A stretch of 64,000 nt of DNA from Epulopiscium sp. Nele67-Bin005 (lineage in GTDB: Bacteria; Bacillota; Clostridia; Lachnospirales; Cellulosilyticaceae). This document shows positions 19,933 to 29,876 of this stretch, in pieces. The stretch is taken from assembly GCA_002007365.1 (NCBI GenBank), contig LNZR01000077.1, positions 1 through 64,000 of the forward strand, read 5' to 3'. Both the position numbers and the translations under genes were made by a program. The notes under the pieces are model-generated. The model did no database searches and was not told where the DNA came from. It was given only the letters and a program-made list of their open reading frames with translations. The first letter of the stretch is position 1; each line of letters starts with the position of its first letter.

Positions 19933-20739
19933 ATGAGTAAACAGATGATAATTAAGTTGTTTGAGAATAATGTAAAAGGGAAATGTGCTGATACTAGTTC
20001 TAGGAATGTTAATCATGATGGGTGGGAAGGTCATTGGTTGGAGCAACAATTTGGAATTGAACCTAATTCTAATAATGGGGCAGATTTATTTGGGTATGAA
20101 TTGAAAAAGGAAACTAGTAGTAAAACTTCTTTTGGTGATTGGTCGGCTAATAGATATATTTTTAAAACAGGTAGTTATTTTCAATACTTTGAAGGGGATA
20201 CATTTAAAGATAGGCAAAATAGTTTTTGTCAAATTTTTGGCAAGCCTAATCCTCACAAAAATAATAGATATTCTTGGTCAGGTTCTTCTTGCCCAAAAAT
20301 TAATAGCTTCAATGAAGTGGGACAAAAGTTAGTTATAGATGATAACGGAGATATTGTAGCAATTTATTGTTATACACAAGATACTCGTTTAAATAAATAT
20401 TCAATAGTTCCTATAGCTTTTCAACAAGAAGATTTGGAATTAGCTCGATGGTTTGGAAAAAGTTCTCCCTCAAATAATAAGGGAGATAAGTGTTTAAAAT
20501 TAAAACTTGAAGATAAGTTTAATGATGCAGGTTGGTTTACAATTAAAAAAGATGGAAATGGTAGATATAAACAACTTTGTTTTGGCGAACCAATAAATTT
20601 TGATAGATGGTTAAATTTAATTAAAGAAGGAACAGTATTTTTTGATAGTGGCATGTATCAAGGTAATTCAAGACCTTATTCTTTGTGGCGTGCTAATAAT
20701 AAATTTTGGGATAGCTTAATTACAGAAATCTATGAATAA
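19933..20739 (+). CDS. Type II restriction endonuclease, possibly LlaMI/ScrFI-like
   Basis: GADLFGYELKKE resembles a PD-(D/E)xK core; convergent with a C5-methyltransferase; GWEGHWLEQQFGI N-terminal segment. Confidence 0.7.
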   Translation: MSKQMIIKLFENNVKGKCADTSSRNVNHDGWEGHWLEQQFGIEPNSNNGADLFGYELKKETSSKTSFGDWSANRYIFKTGSYFQYFEGDTFKDRQNSFCQIFGKPNPHKNNRYSWSGSSCPKINSFNEVGQKLVIDDNGDIVAIYCYTQDTRLNKYSIVPIAFQQEDLELARWFGKSSPSNNKGDKCLKLKLEDKFNDAGWFTIKKDGNGRYKQLCFGEPINFDRWLNLIKEGTVFFDSGMYQGNSRPYSLWRANNKFWDSLITEIYE

Positions 20740-21897
20740 TTATAGTACATTATATTGTTCCAAATAATCAATCATTGATTTTGCAACAGCATCTATAACA
20801 TTAATGCATACAGAATTTCCAAATTGCTTATAAGCTTGAGCATTAGACACAGGTATAATAAATTCTTCTGGAAACCCTTGAAGCCTAGCACATTCTCTTG
20901 GTGTTAGCATTCTAGGGTTTGTATTGTGTTGTTCTATTAGTGCTTCGCTACCATCTTTATAATATCTGGCGCTAATTGTATTAGTATATTTACTGCTAGA
21001 ATTAAATACACAAAATCCAAATCCATTGCCTTTTTGCTTATGAAGTTTCTTTCTTTCTAAGTGACCCTGATATAACTTATCTGATATTGTAAATCTAATA
21101 TCTACACTTTCATCTAAAATCTTTCCAACACTAATACTATCTGAGATTTTACCTGTAGGATATTGGTATGATGCATAATTATTAGGCAAATAATCCTTAT
21201 TAAATCCTACAATAATAATCCTTTCACGATTTTGTGGTACACCAAAATGATAGGCATTTAATACTTCAGGAGCAGGAACATAATAGTTTAACTCATCTAA
21301 AATTGAAAGAATTGTTGTTAGAGTATTCCCTTTATCATGCCCTCTTAGTTGTTTTACATTCTCAAGCATAAAAGCTTTAGGTCGTTTAGTCTTTAAAATT
21401 TCAGCAATATTAAAAAATAAAGTTCCTCTTGCATCATCAAACCCTTTTTTTAGGCCGGCTTGTGAAAATGGCTGACAAGGAAATCCTGCCAATAATATAT
21501 CATGCTCTGGAATAGTATTAATATCAACTTGAGTAATATCTCCAACAGGAGTTTCTCCATAATTAATTCTATAAGTTTTTTGTGCAAACTTATCCCATTC
21601 AGATGAAAAGACTGTTCGTCCTCCATGTTTTTGAAAGCCTTGTCTTATACCTCCAATACCTGCAAATAAATCAATTTGAGTAAATCTACATTCAGATTTG
21701 GTTGGAGATATAAGAGGGGCCTTTGTTGGGAAGGTCAATATTTTATTATAAACTATTGGTGGGATTGCTTCTTTATCACTTTCCCATAATTTCATAGTTT
21801 TTTCTTGTTCAATACTCAAACCTAACGCATCAGAAAATTCCTTTCGTGTTATATCAAGAGCCTTTCTAATATTTGTTATTTCTTGTCCTTGTGTCAT
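20740..21897 (-). CDS. DNA (cytosine-5-)-methyltransferase with N-terminal HTH-like extension
   Basis: IDLFAGIGGIRQGF, GFPCQPFSQAG, ENVKQL, QNRERI, ECARLQGFPE, QFGNSVC motifs. Confidence 0.92.
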   Translation of the reverse strand: MTQGQEITNIRKALDITRKEFSDALGLSIEQEKTMKLWESDKEAIPPIVYNKILTFPTKAPLISPTKSECRFTQIDLFAGIGGIRQGFQKHGGRTVFSSEWDKFAQKTYRINYGETPVGDITQVDINTIPEHDILLAGFPCQPFSQAGLKKGFDDARGTLFFNIAEILKTKRPKAFMLENVKQLRGHDKGNTLTTILSILDELNYYVPAPEVLNAYHFGVPQNRERIIIVGFNKDYLPNNYASYQYPTGKISDSISVGKILDESVDIRFTISDKLYQGHLERKKLHKQKGNGFGFCVFNSSSKYTNTISARYYKDGSEALIEQHNTNPRMLTPRECARLQGFPEEFIIPVSNAQAYKQFGNSVCINVIDAVAKSMIDYLEQYNVL

Positions 21898-22115
21898 TGG
21901 TTCTGCTCCTTAGTTTCATCAAAAGTTAATAATTCTTCTATTTTACAATCAAATAATGCACACAACTTTTCTATTGTTTCAAAATCAATACGTGTACTTT
22001 TATTTGAATATAAATTAGATATTGTAGTTCTTGATAACTTTGTTTGTTCATGGACAGATTGAATAGTTAAACGAGACTTGCCCATAAGTGTTGATAAATT
22101 GCAATTTAATTTCAT
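21894..22115 (-). CDS. XRE-family HTH regulator (controller-like)
   Basis: HTH core LTIQSVHEQTKLSRTTISNLYSNKS; start moved to an ATG preceded by AAGGAGGAAACT. Confidence 0.75.
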   Translation of the reverse strand: MKLNCNLSTLMGKSRLTIQSVHEQTKLSRTTISNLYSNKSTRIDFETIEKLCALFDCKIEELLTFDETKEQNQ

Positions 22116-22242
22116 AGTTTCCTCCTTGGTACATATGATGATATACATTTTAACCATAAAACTGTTTATTTGTCAAGAGTTAGGATAAGTAAATTAGACC
22201 TACTATATTATAAAGGAAGAAACTCGTACAAAAAAAGAACAA

Positions 22243-23244
22243 TTAGCGTGTAATTGCTCTTAAAATTTCGGTTGCTATAATTTTAGAAAGAGGAATAGGG
22301 ACAGCGTTTCCTATCATTTTGTAGCCAGTATCTAAATTATTATATACAAATTCAAAATCATCAGGAAAGCCCTGAATTCTAGCACATTCTCGAACCGTCA
22401 GCCTCCTATATAGATGTTCTTTTTCGGGAACAAAAATATGTTTATCTTTCTCAATTTTAATCATCTTAGGAGCTTTGGGGTGTAGCTGGCACTGCCTACC
22501 ACTTGCCTGAACCGTAAAAGCTTGCTCTTGCCAACTGCGTACACGGTTACGGCTCATATACATTGTAGAAAATGACCCAGTAAAATATTCATGGTTTAAA
22601 ATTTGCAAATTGGAATTAGCTTTATTTTTTTCGAGTGCAGGAGTGGCACAATTTTCCAAATCACCAATACATTGTTGCAAATTAATTTTATAATTTAAAG
22701 GTTGAGGAAACACAAAGTTTATATCCAAGTCTTTTCTAAATCCAATATAAAATATTCGTTTCCTATCTTGAGCAACTCCATAATCAGCCGCATTTACCAT
22801 ATTAATATTGACATCATAATTACATATTTCAAATTGTTCAATGATATTTTTTACAGCATTTGAATGACGATTTGCCATCATGCCAGATACATTTTCAGCC
22901 AGAAAAAATTTGGGTTGCTTATCTTTTAAAATACGAATATATTCAAAAAATAACTTTCCACGTTCATCATCTATCCCTCGCAAAGAGCCAGCAGCACTCC
23001 AACTTTGACAAGGAGGCCCACCAATAATACCATCTATATCACTTGGAAAATCAGCATTTTGTATCTGTCTAATATCTCCTTTTATAAGGGGAGCAGAATG
23101 GTTTTTTTCATAAGTTGCCCAAATCGTTTTATCGTATTCATTTGCCATAGCAATAGTAAATCCAGCTTCCAAAAAACCTAAATCCAATCCCCCAGCTCCA
23201 CTAAATAAACTAATTATATTCATAATGACATCTCCTTTCACCAT
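22243..23244 (-). CDS. Second DNA (cytosine-5-)-methyltransferase
   Basis: [57 protein letters not shown] motifs; likely start is the internal MNIISLF with RBS. Confidence 0.93.
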   Translation of the reverse strand: MVKGDVIMNIISLFSGAGGLDLGFLEAGFTIAMANEYDKTIWATYEKNHSAPLIKGDIRQIQNADFPSDIDGIIGGPPCQSWSAAGSLRGIDDERGKLFFEYIRILKDKQPKFFLAENVSGMMANRHSNAVKNIIEQFEICNYDVNINMVNAADYGVAQDRKRIFYIGFRKDLDINFVFPQPLNYKINLQQCIGDLENCATPALEKNKANSNLQILNHEYFTGSFSTMYMSRNRVRSWQEQAFTVQASGRQCQLHPKAPKMIKIEKDKHIFVPEKEHLYRRLTVRECARIQGFPDDFEFVYNNLDTGYKMIGNAVPIPLSKIIATEILRAITR

Positions 23245-23407
23245 TTAATATAGTATACAAAATAGGATTTATTTTGTCCACCTTAAATAATAAAAAAATT
23301 TTTGAGAAAGTGTTTAGAATATATTTTGTTGGCAATACTTTATTTAGGTTAATAGAACGGGAAATTTTAGGTATACTACTAGTATAAAATTTAAGGAGGA
23401 ATTTCAG

Positions 23408-24187
23408 ATGAAAGATGTGGCATTAATTACAGGAGCTTCTAGTGGAATTGGGTTAGAATTTGCAAAAATTCATGCATCACGTGGTGGAGATTTAGTAATT
23501 ATTTCAAGAAATTTAGCAGACTTAGAAAAAGTTAAGCTAGACCTACAGGAGCAATATAAAATAGAGGTAGTTTGTATTGCAAAGGACTTGTCAGTGAGGG
23601 GGTCAGCTACTGAAATTTATAAGGAAACTATAGATAAGAAGATTGAGGTTATGTATTTAATTAATAATGCTGGTTTTGGAGGTCAGGGGTATTTTCATGA
23701 GCGTAAATGGGAAGCTGACCTTGCTATGATGGAAGTAAATATGTTTGCATTAACGGAGTTAACAAGATTATTTTTACCACATTTTATTAAAAGGAAGAAA
23801 GGCAAAATTTTAAATACTTCTTCAACTGCTGCTCTTATGCCAGGGCCTTTACAAGCTGTTTATTATGCAACAAAAGCTTATGTAACTTCGTTTTCAAATG
23901 CGCTCTCATCGGAATTAGAAGGGACTGGGGTCACTGTGACTACATTAATGCCAGGAGCTACAGAAACCAAATTTGCTTCAACATCTGGAATGGATAAGAC
24001 GGATTTATTTAGTAAAACTGCTCCTGCTAGTGAAGTTGCAAAAGATGGTTATAATGGAATGTTAGCAGGTAAATTAAATGTGATTTCTGGAGTGCCAGCC
24101 CCACTTAGAGCAACTTTGGCATTAGCTCCGTTTCTTCCCAAAAAAGTTATGCTAGATACTATTAAAAAACACCAACAAGTAAAATAA
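23408..24187 (+). CDS. Short-chain dehydrogenase/reductase
   Basis: TGASSGIGLEFA, NNAGFGG, YYATKAYV. Confidence 0.92.
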   Translation: MKDVALITGASSGIGLEFAKIHASRGGDLVIISRNLADLEKVKLDLQEQYKIEVVCIAKDLSVRGSATEIYKETIDKKIEVMYLINNAGFGGQGYFHERKWEADLAMMEVNMFALTELTRLFLPHFIKRKKGKILNTSSTAALMPGPLQAVYYATKAYVTSFSNALSSELEGTGVTVTTLMPGATETKFASTSGMDKTDLFSKTAPASEVAKDGYNGMLAGKLNVISGVPAPLRATLALAPFLPKKVMLDTIKKHQQVK

Positions 24188-24277
24188 AACTATGGAATAA
24201 AAATATAATTTATGGTATACTAATTATAGTGAAATATTGATTTTTGATATAATAATTGAAAATAAAATTTTAATATA

Positions 24278-24320
24278 TGGCTAGTTATAGAATAAATTTC
24301 TATAGCTAGCTTTTTTTTTG
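24278..24320 (+). terminator. Intrinsic terminator
   Basis: GGCTAG-TTATAGA...TCTATA-GCTAGC followed by a nine-T tract. Confidence 0.8.
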
Positions 24321-24509
24321 GGGTGACAAAAAAGCAACTTTATCACGATTTTTGAAATTCAGTTTTGGAGCAAATATATTTTTGAAATTAAATTTCTTTT
24401 TTGTGAAATAAATATTCTTCCTTGATAGATAGAAAAAGTGGTGTTATAATAAAATAATTATTGAAGCCGTTGACTTCATGCGAAATACAGAAATGAGGAG
24501 GTAAGTGCT

Positions 24510-25883
24510 GTGTTTGAGGCTTGCCAAAAAAATGTAGATTTAACATTAGACACAAAAAAATTTTTTGAACAATACAACAGAAATAGACGCATTGCAACTT
24601 TTACTTTGGGGTGCAAAGTAAATCAATATGATACAGAGGCTGTAGTTGAACAATTTACAAATGTTGGATATGAAGTTGTAAATTTTAATGAAAATGCTGA
24701 TGTTTATATAGTAAATACGTGTACTGTTACGCATCTAAGCGACAGAAAATGTAGGCAAATGTTGCGTAAAACAAAGCGAATGAATGAAAATAGTATTTTA
24801 GTAGCAATGGGGTGTTATGTTCAATCTGTGCAACAAAAAATTAAAGAAGAAGTACCAGAAGTTGATATCATAATAGGAACAAATGGTCGTAGTGAAACTT
24901 TAAATATGGTAAATAATTATTGTATTAACAAAACTTTTGACCCAATAGAAGATATTATGAATATTGAACTTTTTGAAGAATTAAAAATTTCACAAATTGA
25001 TGGTCATACAAGAGCTTACCTTAAAATTCAAGAAGGTTGTAATAATTATTGTACTTATTGTATTATTCCTTATGTTAGAGGTAATATTAGAAGTAGACAG
25101 GAGCAAAATGTAATTGAAGAAGCAATTCGTCTTACTAATATTGGATTTAAAGAAATTATTTTAACGGGAATACATGTAGCATCTTATGGAAAAGATTTGA
25201 ACCAAACTTCTTTAGAAACGTTACTTCCAAAACTTAATGATATAGAAAATTTGGAGAGAGTGAGATTAAGTTCTATTGAGCCAGTTGTAATAACTGAACA
25301 ATTTTTAAATACTATTAATCAACTGCCAAAGATGTGTAAGCATTTTCATTTGTCGTTACAAAGTGGTTGTGACACTGTTTTAGAAAGAATGAACCGAAAA
25401 TATACGACTGATGAATATTTTGCTAGTGTACAAGCATTAAAAAATGTTTGGGAAGATGTGGCATTAACAACAGATATAATAGTAGGTTTTCCAAATGAAA
25501 CTGAAGAAGAGTTTGAAGAAACTATGAAATTTGTAGAAAAAGTTGGATTTTATCAAATTCACATTTTTCCATTTTCTCCAAGAGAGGGAACAAAAGCTAG
25601 TACTATGAGTGGTCAAGTTGAGCCGCAAATCAAAGAAGAGCGTGCCAAACGATTAAAACAATTGTCACAAAAATTAACTGAGCAGTTTTTACAAAAGCAA
25701 ATTGATAAAACTGTTACTATATTAGTTGAAAAACATGAAAATAATCGTATAATTGGGCATACTAGTAACTATATTAAAGTTAAGGCCACATTAAATACCT
25801 ATGTTAGCTATGAAAATCAGTTAGTAAATGTAAAAATTATTACACAAGAAAATGGATTTTTAAATGGTATGGTAGTTAACTAA
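24510..25883 (+). CDS. mtaB: tRNA methylthiotransferase, MtaB-like (radical SAM)
   Basis: TLGCKVNQYDTEAV, EGCNNYCTYCIIPYVRG radical SAM motif, TRAM-like C-terminus. Confidence 0.9.
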   Translation: MFEACQKNVDLTLDTKKFFEQYNRNRRIATFTLGCKVNQYDTEAVVEQFTNVGYEVVNFNENADVYIVNTCTVTHLSDRKCRQMLRKTKRMNENSILVAMGCYVQSVQQKIKEEVPEVDIIIGTNGRSETLNMVNNYCINKTFDPIEDIMNIELFEELKISQIDGHTRAYLKIQEGCNNYCTYCIIPYVRGNIRSRQEQNVIEEAIRLTNIGFKEIILTGIHVASYGKDLNQTSLETLLPKLNDIENLERVRLSSIEPVVITEQFLNTINQLPKMCKHFHLSLQSGCDTVLERMNRKYTTDEYFASVQALKNVWEDVALTTDIIVGFPNETEEEFEETMKFVEKVGFYQIHIFPFSPREGTKASTMSGQVEPQIKEERAKRLKQLSQKLTEQFLQKQIDKTVTILVEKHENNRIIGHTSNYIKVKATLNTYVSYENQLVNVKIITQENGFLNGMVVN

Positions 25884-25910
25884 AATTATAAATTGAAAGG
25901 TGATGATTAG

Positions 25911-26165
25911 ATGAATAATATGAACGAGACAATGCAATTTCAATTTAATTTATCTGAACCACAATCAACAAAGGAAGTTCTACTAGATGTGTATACAGCG
26001 TTGAATGATAAAGGGTATAATCCTATTAATCAAATTGTAGGGTATATAATGTCGGGAGACCCTACCTATATTACTAGCCATAATGGGGCTAGAACTAAAA
26101 TTAGAAAATTAGAACGTGATGAAATTTTAGAGGAATTGGTTGCATTTTATTTAAAACAATCGTAA
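25911..26165 (+). CDS. IreB family regulatory phosphoprotein (UPF0297)
   Basis: [35 protein letters not shown]; next to ruvX-like gene. Confidence 0.9.
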   Translation: MNNMNETMQFQFNLSEPQSTKEVLLDVYTALNDKGYNPINQIVGYIMSGDPTYITSHNGARTKIRKLERDEILEELVAFYLKQS

Positions 26166-26222
26166 TTAACAGGCTGTAGAATACATCTGCAGCCTATTAT
26201 ATTAATTAGACTGGAGTATAAA

Positions 26223-26657
26223 TTGAGAATTTTAGGATTGGATTATGGTACAAAGACTACAGGGGTTGCAGTTAGTGATCCGTTTGGGCTTACGGCTCAA
26301 GGTTTAGAAATTATAAGGCGTACAGATGAGTTTAATATTAAGCCTACAATTGCTCGCATTAAAGAACTTTGTGAAGAATATAAAGTTGAAAAAATCGTTT
26401 TAGGGTATCCAAAAAATATGGATAATTCTGAAGGTGAACGATGTGAGCAAACCAAAAAGTTTAAGCAAAAATTAGAAGGAAATCTTCGGTTGCCTGTTGA
26501 ACTTTGGGACGAAAGACTCTCTACGGTATCGGCTGAAAATATGTTAATTAGTGCTGATATGAGTCGCCAAAAACGAAAAAAGGTTATTGATAAAGTAGCC
26601 TCTACAATTATTTTGCAAAATTACTTAGATGCTAATCCAAATAAAACTAGTATCTAA
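26223..26657 (+). CDS. ruvX: Holliday junction resolvase-like protein YqgF/RuvX
   Basis: RILGLDYGTKTTGVAVSDP, GYPKNMD, WDERLSTVSAE; ATG/TTG start ambiguous. Confidence 0.9.
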   Translation: MRILGLDYGTKTTGVAVSDPFGLTAQGLEIIRRTDEFNIKPTIARIKELCEEYKVEKIVLGYPKNMDNSEGERCEQTKKFKQKLEGNLRLPVELWDERLSTVSAENMLISADMSRQKRKKVIDKVASTIILQNYLDANPNKTSI

Positions 26658-26713
26658 TTAAAATACATTAGACTAAATTTAGTTTAAAATTACAAATTTA
26701 AAGGAGTGAATGC

Positions 26714-26965
26714 ATGGAAAAAATAACTTTTATTGATGATGAATTTAATGAAATCTTATTTGAAATTGTTGACCAAATAGAAATTGATGGTACAAAATAT
26801 TTATTAGTGGAAGATGAAGATGAAGTGGCGACTATTTTAAAGGAAGCTGAAGATGAGTCTAGCGATGAAATTTCGATTACTTATCAATTGATAGAAGACC
26901 AAAATGAGTTTCAAAAAGTAATGTTATCATTTATGGAAAGTGATGAATATGATATAGAAATCTAA
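26714..26965 (+). CDS. DUF1292 family protein
   Basis: Small acidic protein in the conserved IreB-RuvX-DUF1292 order. Confidence 0.8.
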   Translation: MEKITFIDDEFNEILFEIVDQIEIDGTKYLLVEDEDEVATILKEAEDESSDEISITYQLIEDQNEFQKVMLSFMESDEYDIEI

Positions 26966-26981
26966 TGAAATTCAATATCAA

Positions 26982-27010
26982 TTGACAAGGAAACATTTTT
27001 CTTATATAAT
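26982..27010 (+). promoter_or_regulatory. Sigma-A promoter upstream of fur-like gene
   Basis: TTGACA - 17 nt - TATAAT. Confidence 0.8.
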
Positions 27011-27052
27011 AAATGTACCTAAGAAAAATTATAATTAAGGAGCGAAATTAAA

Positions 27053-27481
27053 ATGAATACGGCATCATTTAAAGAACGATTAAAAGAAAAAGGTTGTAAA
27101 TTGACCACTCAAAGACGTGCAGTATTAGACATTCTAATTAGTCACCAAGGCAAACATTTATCTATAGAGGAAATTTATTCTTTTGTTAAAGAAGAGTATC
27201 CTGAAATTGGTTTAGCTACTGTTTATCGTACGGTACAATTATTTGAGGAAATGAAATTAGTAGATAGGTTAAATTTTGATGATGGGTGTAATAGATTTGA
27301 ACTTAGTTCACCTGATGAGGTACACCAACACCATCATTTAATTTGTCAAAAGTGCAATAAAATTTTAGAAGTTGAAGATGATTTATTGACAGAAATAGAA
27401 GAAGGAATTCAGACAAAATATAACTTCCAAATCAATAACCATAATGTAATATTTTATGGATTTTGTGAGGAGTGCAAATAA
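27053..27481 (+). CDS. Fur family metal-responsive regulator
   Basis: TTQRRAVLDIL, GLATVYRTVQLFEE, HHHLICQKCNKI, CEEC motifs. Confidence 0.92.
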   Translation: MNTASFKERLKEKGCKLTTQRRAVLDILISHQGKHLSIEEIYSFVKEEYPEIGLATVYRTVQLFEEMKLVDRLNFDDGCNRFELSSPDEVHQHHHLICQKCNKILEVEDDLLTEIEEGIQTKYNFQINNHNVIFYGFCEECK

Positions 27482-27498
27482 AATAAGGAGGTGTACTT

Positions 27499-29169
27499 TT
27501 GGTACCTAAAAAACCAAAAAGTAAGTTACGCATTATTCCATTAGGAGGACTTGGAGAAATTGGAAAAAACATGACTGTATTTGAGTATGAAAACGACTTA
27601 ATTATAGTAGACTGTGGTCTAGCTTTTCCAACTGATGAGATGTTAGGGATAGATTTAGTAATTCCCGATATAACTTATTTACTAAAAAATGCAGAAAAAA
27701 TTAAAGGTGTTGTGTTAACTCATGGTCATGAAGATCATATTGGAGGTTTACCATACTTTTTACAAGAAATTAACGTACCAATTTATGGTACAAGACTTAC
27801 AATCGGATTAGTTGAAAACAAACTTCGTGAGCATAATTTACTAAAAACTACGACTCGCCATAATGTTTCACAAGGAGATACAATTAAACTTGGAAATAGT
27901 TTTAAAGTAGAGTTTATAACTTCAAATCATAGTATTGCAGATGCTGTAATATTATCAATTTGGACTCCAGCTGGGACAGTTGTGCATACAGGAGATTTTA
28001 AAATTGATTATACCCCAGTTAAAGGAGAAGTCTTAAATTTACATCGTTTAGCTGAGCTTGGTAAAAAAGGCGTATTAGCTCTAATGGCTGATAGTACTAA
28101 TGTTGAGCGTGCTGGATATACTCAATCAGAACGAACTGTTGGACAAACTTTAGAAGATGTATTTAATAAATCAAAAGATAAAAGAATTATGGTTGCGACT
28201 TTTGCATCAAACGTAGATAGGGTTCAGCAAATCATAACAGCGGCACACAATACAAAGCGAAAAGTAGCAGTAATTGGGCGTAGTATGGTAAATGTTGTAA
28301 AAACTGCAAGTGAACTTGGCTATCTTGATATTCCAAAAAATACTTTGATTGATATTAATGATATTCGTCGTTATAATGATGATCAAGTTGTTTTAATCAT
28401 GACGGGAAGTCAAGGAGAACCAATGGCTGCACTATCTCGTATGGCTAAATCGGAGCATAAACAAATTGAAATTAAACCTGGAGATGTAGTTATTTTGAGC
28501 GCAACACCAATTCCAGGAAATGAAAAAACAGTATCAAATGTAATTAATGAGCTTGCTAGAAAAGGAGCAATTGTAGTTAAAGAAGATACACACGTTTCTG
28601 GTCATGCTGCTCAAGAAGAATTAAAACTTATCCATGCTTTAGTTAGAGCTAAATATTTTGTTCCAGTTCATGGGGAATATCGTCATCTTCAAAAGCACGC
28701 TGAACTCGCAGTTGCAATGGGTACACCAAAAGCTAATATTCCAGTTATGGCTATTGGAGATGTTTTGGAAATCAACAAAAATTCTTGCAAAATTGTAGGA
28801 ACTGTTCCTTCTGGACAAGTGTTAGTTGATGGGCTAGGCGTTGGAGATGTTGGAAATATTGTACTTCGAGATAGAAAACATTTATCTCAAGATGGACTAT
28901 TAATTGCAGTAATGACATTAGAGCGTGAGTCGGGTTGTGTAGTTGCAGGCCCTGATATTATTTCCAGAGGTTTCGTTTATGTAAGAGAAGCTGAAAACTT
29001 AATGGACGAAGCTAAAAACGTTGTAAAAAAAGCGCTGGAAAGATGTGAAACTCAAGGAATTATTGAGTGGACTCAAATTAAAACTATCGTAAAAGATGAT
29101 TTACGTGATTTTGTTTGGCACAAAACAAAACGTAGCCCAATGGTTCTTCCTATTATTATGGAAGTTTAA
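27499..29169 (+). CDS. rnj: Ribonuclease J
   Basis: LTHGHEDHIGGLPYF metallo-beta-lactamase motif, GSQGEP, VSGHA. Confidence 0.95.
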   Translation: MVPKKPKSKLRIIPLGGLGEIGKNMTVFEYENDLIIVDCGLAFPTDEMLGIDLVIPDITYLLKNAEKIKGVVLTHGHEDHIGGLPYFLQEINVPIYGTRLTIGLVENKLREHNLLKTTTRHNVSQGDTIKLGNSFKVEFITSNHSIADAVILSIWTPAGTVVHTGDFKIDYTPVKGEVLNLHRLAELGKKGVLALMADSTNVERAGYTQSERTVGQTLEDVFNKSKDKRIMVATFASNVDRVQQIITAAHNTKRKVAVIGRSMVNVVKTASELGYLDIPKNTLIDINDIRRYNDDQVVLIMTGSQGEPMAALSRMAKSEHKQIEIKPGDVVILSATPIPGNEKTVSNVINELARKGAIVVKEDTHVSGHAAQEELKLIHALVRAKYFVPVHGEYRHLQKHAELAVAMGTPKANIPVMAIGDVLEINKNSCKIVGTVPSGQVLVDGLGVGDVGNIVLRDRKHLSQDGLLIAVMTLERESGCVVAGPDIISRGFVYVREAENLMDEAKNVVKKALERCETQGIIEWTQIKTIVKDDLRDFVWHKTKRSPMVLPIIMEV

Positions 29170-29249
29170 TTGGAAATTTACACCATTAAATTTTGATTGT
29201 AGAAGTAAAATACTAAAATAAAATTGAATTTTGTGGGGAGGATTAACTT

Positions 29250-29726
29250 ATGGAAAAAGATTTTAATTTTGTAAATATGAATGCCACCAAAAATATTGCA
29301 CTCGTAGCTCATGATAATTGTAAAAAAGATTTAATTGAATGGTCAATTGAAAATAAGCGAAAACTTAGCAAACATCATCTTTTTGGAACAGGAACAACGG
29401 CTACCTTAATTGCAAAAGCTACCCAACTTCCCGTAAAGGCTTATAATAGTGGGCCTCTTGGAGGTGACCAGCAAATTGGGTCTCGAATTGTTGAAGGTGA
29501 GATTGATTTTATAATTTTTTTCTGGGACCCCCTAGAAGCTCAGCCTCATGATCCAGATGTAAAAGCTTTATTAAGAGTAGCAGTTTTATATGATATTCCG
29601 ATTGCCAGCAACCAATCCACAGCAGATTTTTTATTAACTTCACCATTTATGGAAACTTCATATAATCGTAAAGTTATTGATTACGCTAAAAGAATTGATA
29701 AACGAACACAAAATTTTAGTAAATAA
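29250..29726 (+). CDS. mgsA: Methylglyoxal synthase
   Basis: ALVAHDNCKKDLIEW, GTGTTATLI, SGPLGGDQQIG, FFWDPLEAQPHDPDVKALLR. Confidence 0.95.
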   Translation: MEKDFNFVNMNATKNIALVAHDNCKKDLIEWSIENKRKLSKHHLFGTGTTATLIAKATQLPVKAYNSGPLGGDQQIGSRIVEGEIDFIIFFWDPLEAQPHDPDVKALLRVAVLYDIPIASNQSTADFLLTSPFMETSYNRKVIDYAKRIDKRTQNFSK

Positions 29727-29729
29727 AAA

Positions 29730-29768
29730 AGATACCTCAAGATATTATTTCTTGGGGTATTTTTTTGT
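29730..29768 (+). terminator. Intrinsic terminator
   Basis: ATACCTCAAGA...TCTTGGGGTAT followed by TTTTTTT. Confidence 0.85.
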
Positions 29769-29802
29769 GCAAAATTTAAAAAAACCTATTATTCGTGAAA
29801 AT

Positions 29803-29831
29803 TTGACAAATATTTCTCTTTGTGATATAGT
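29803..29831 (+). promoter_or_regulatory. Sigma-A promoter for histidine kinase gene
   Basis: TTGACA - 17 nt - TATAGT. Confidence 0.7.
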
Positions 29832-29876
29832 ATAGATTGAAAAAACTATATACAAAAATTATAAGGAGAATATTAA

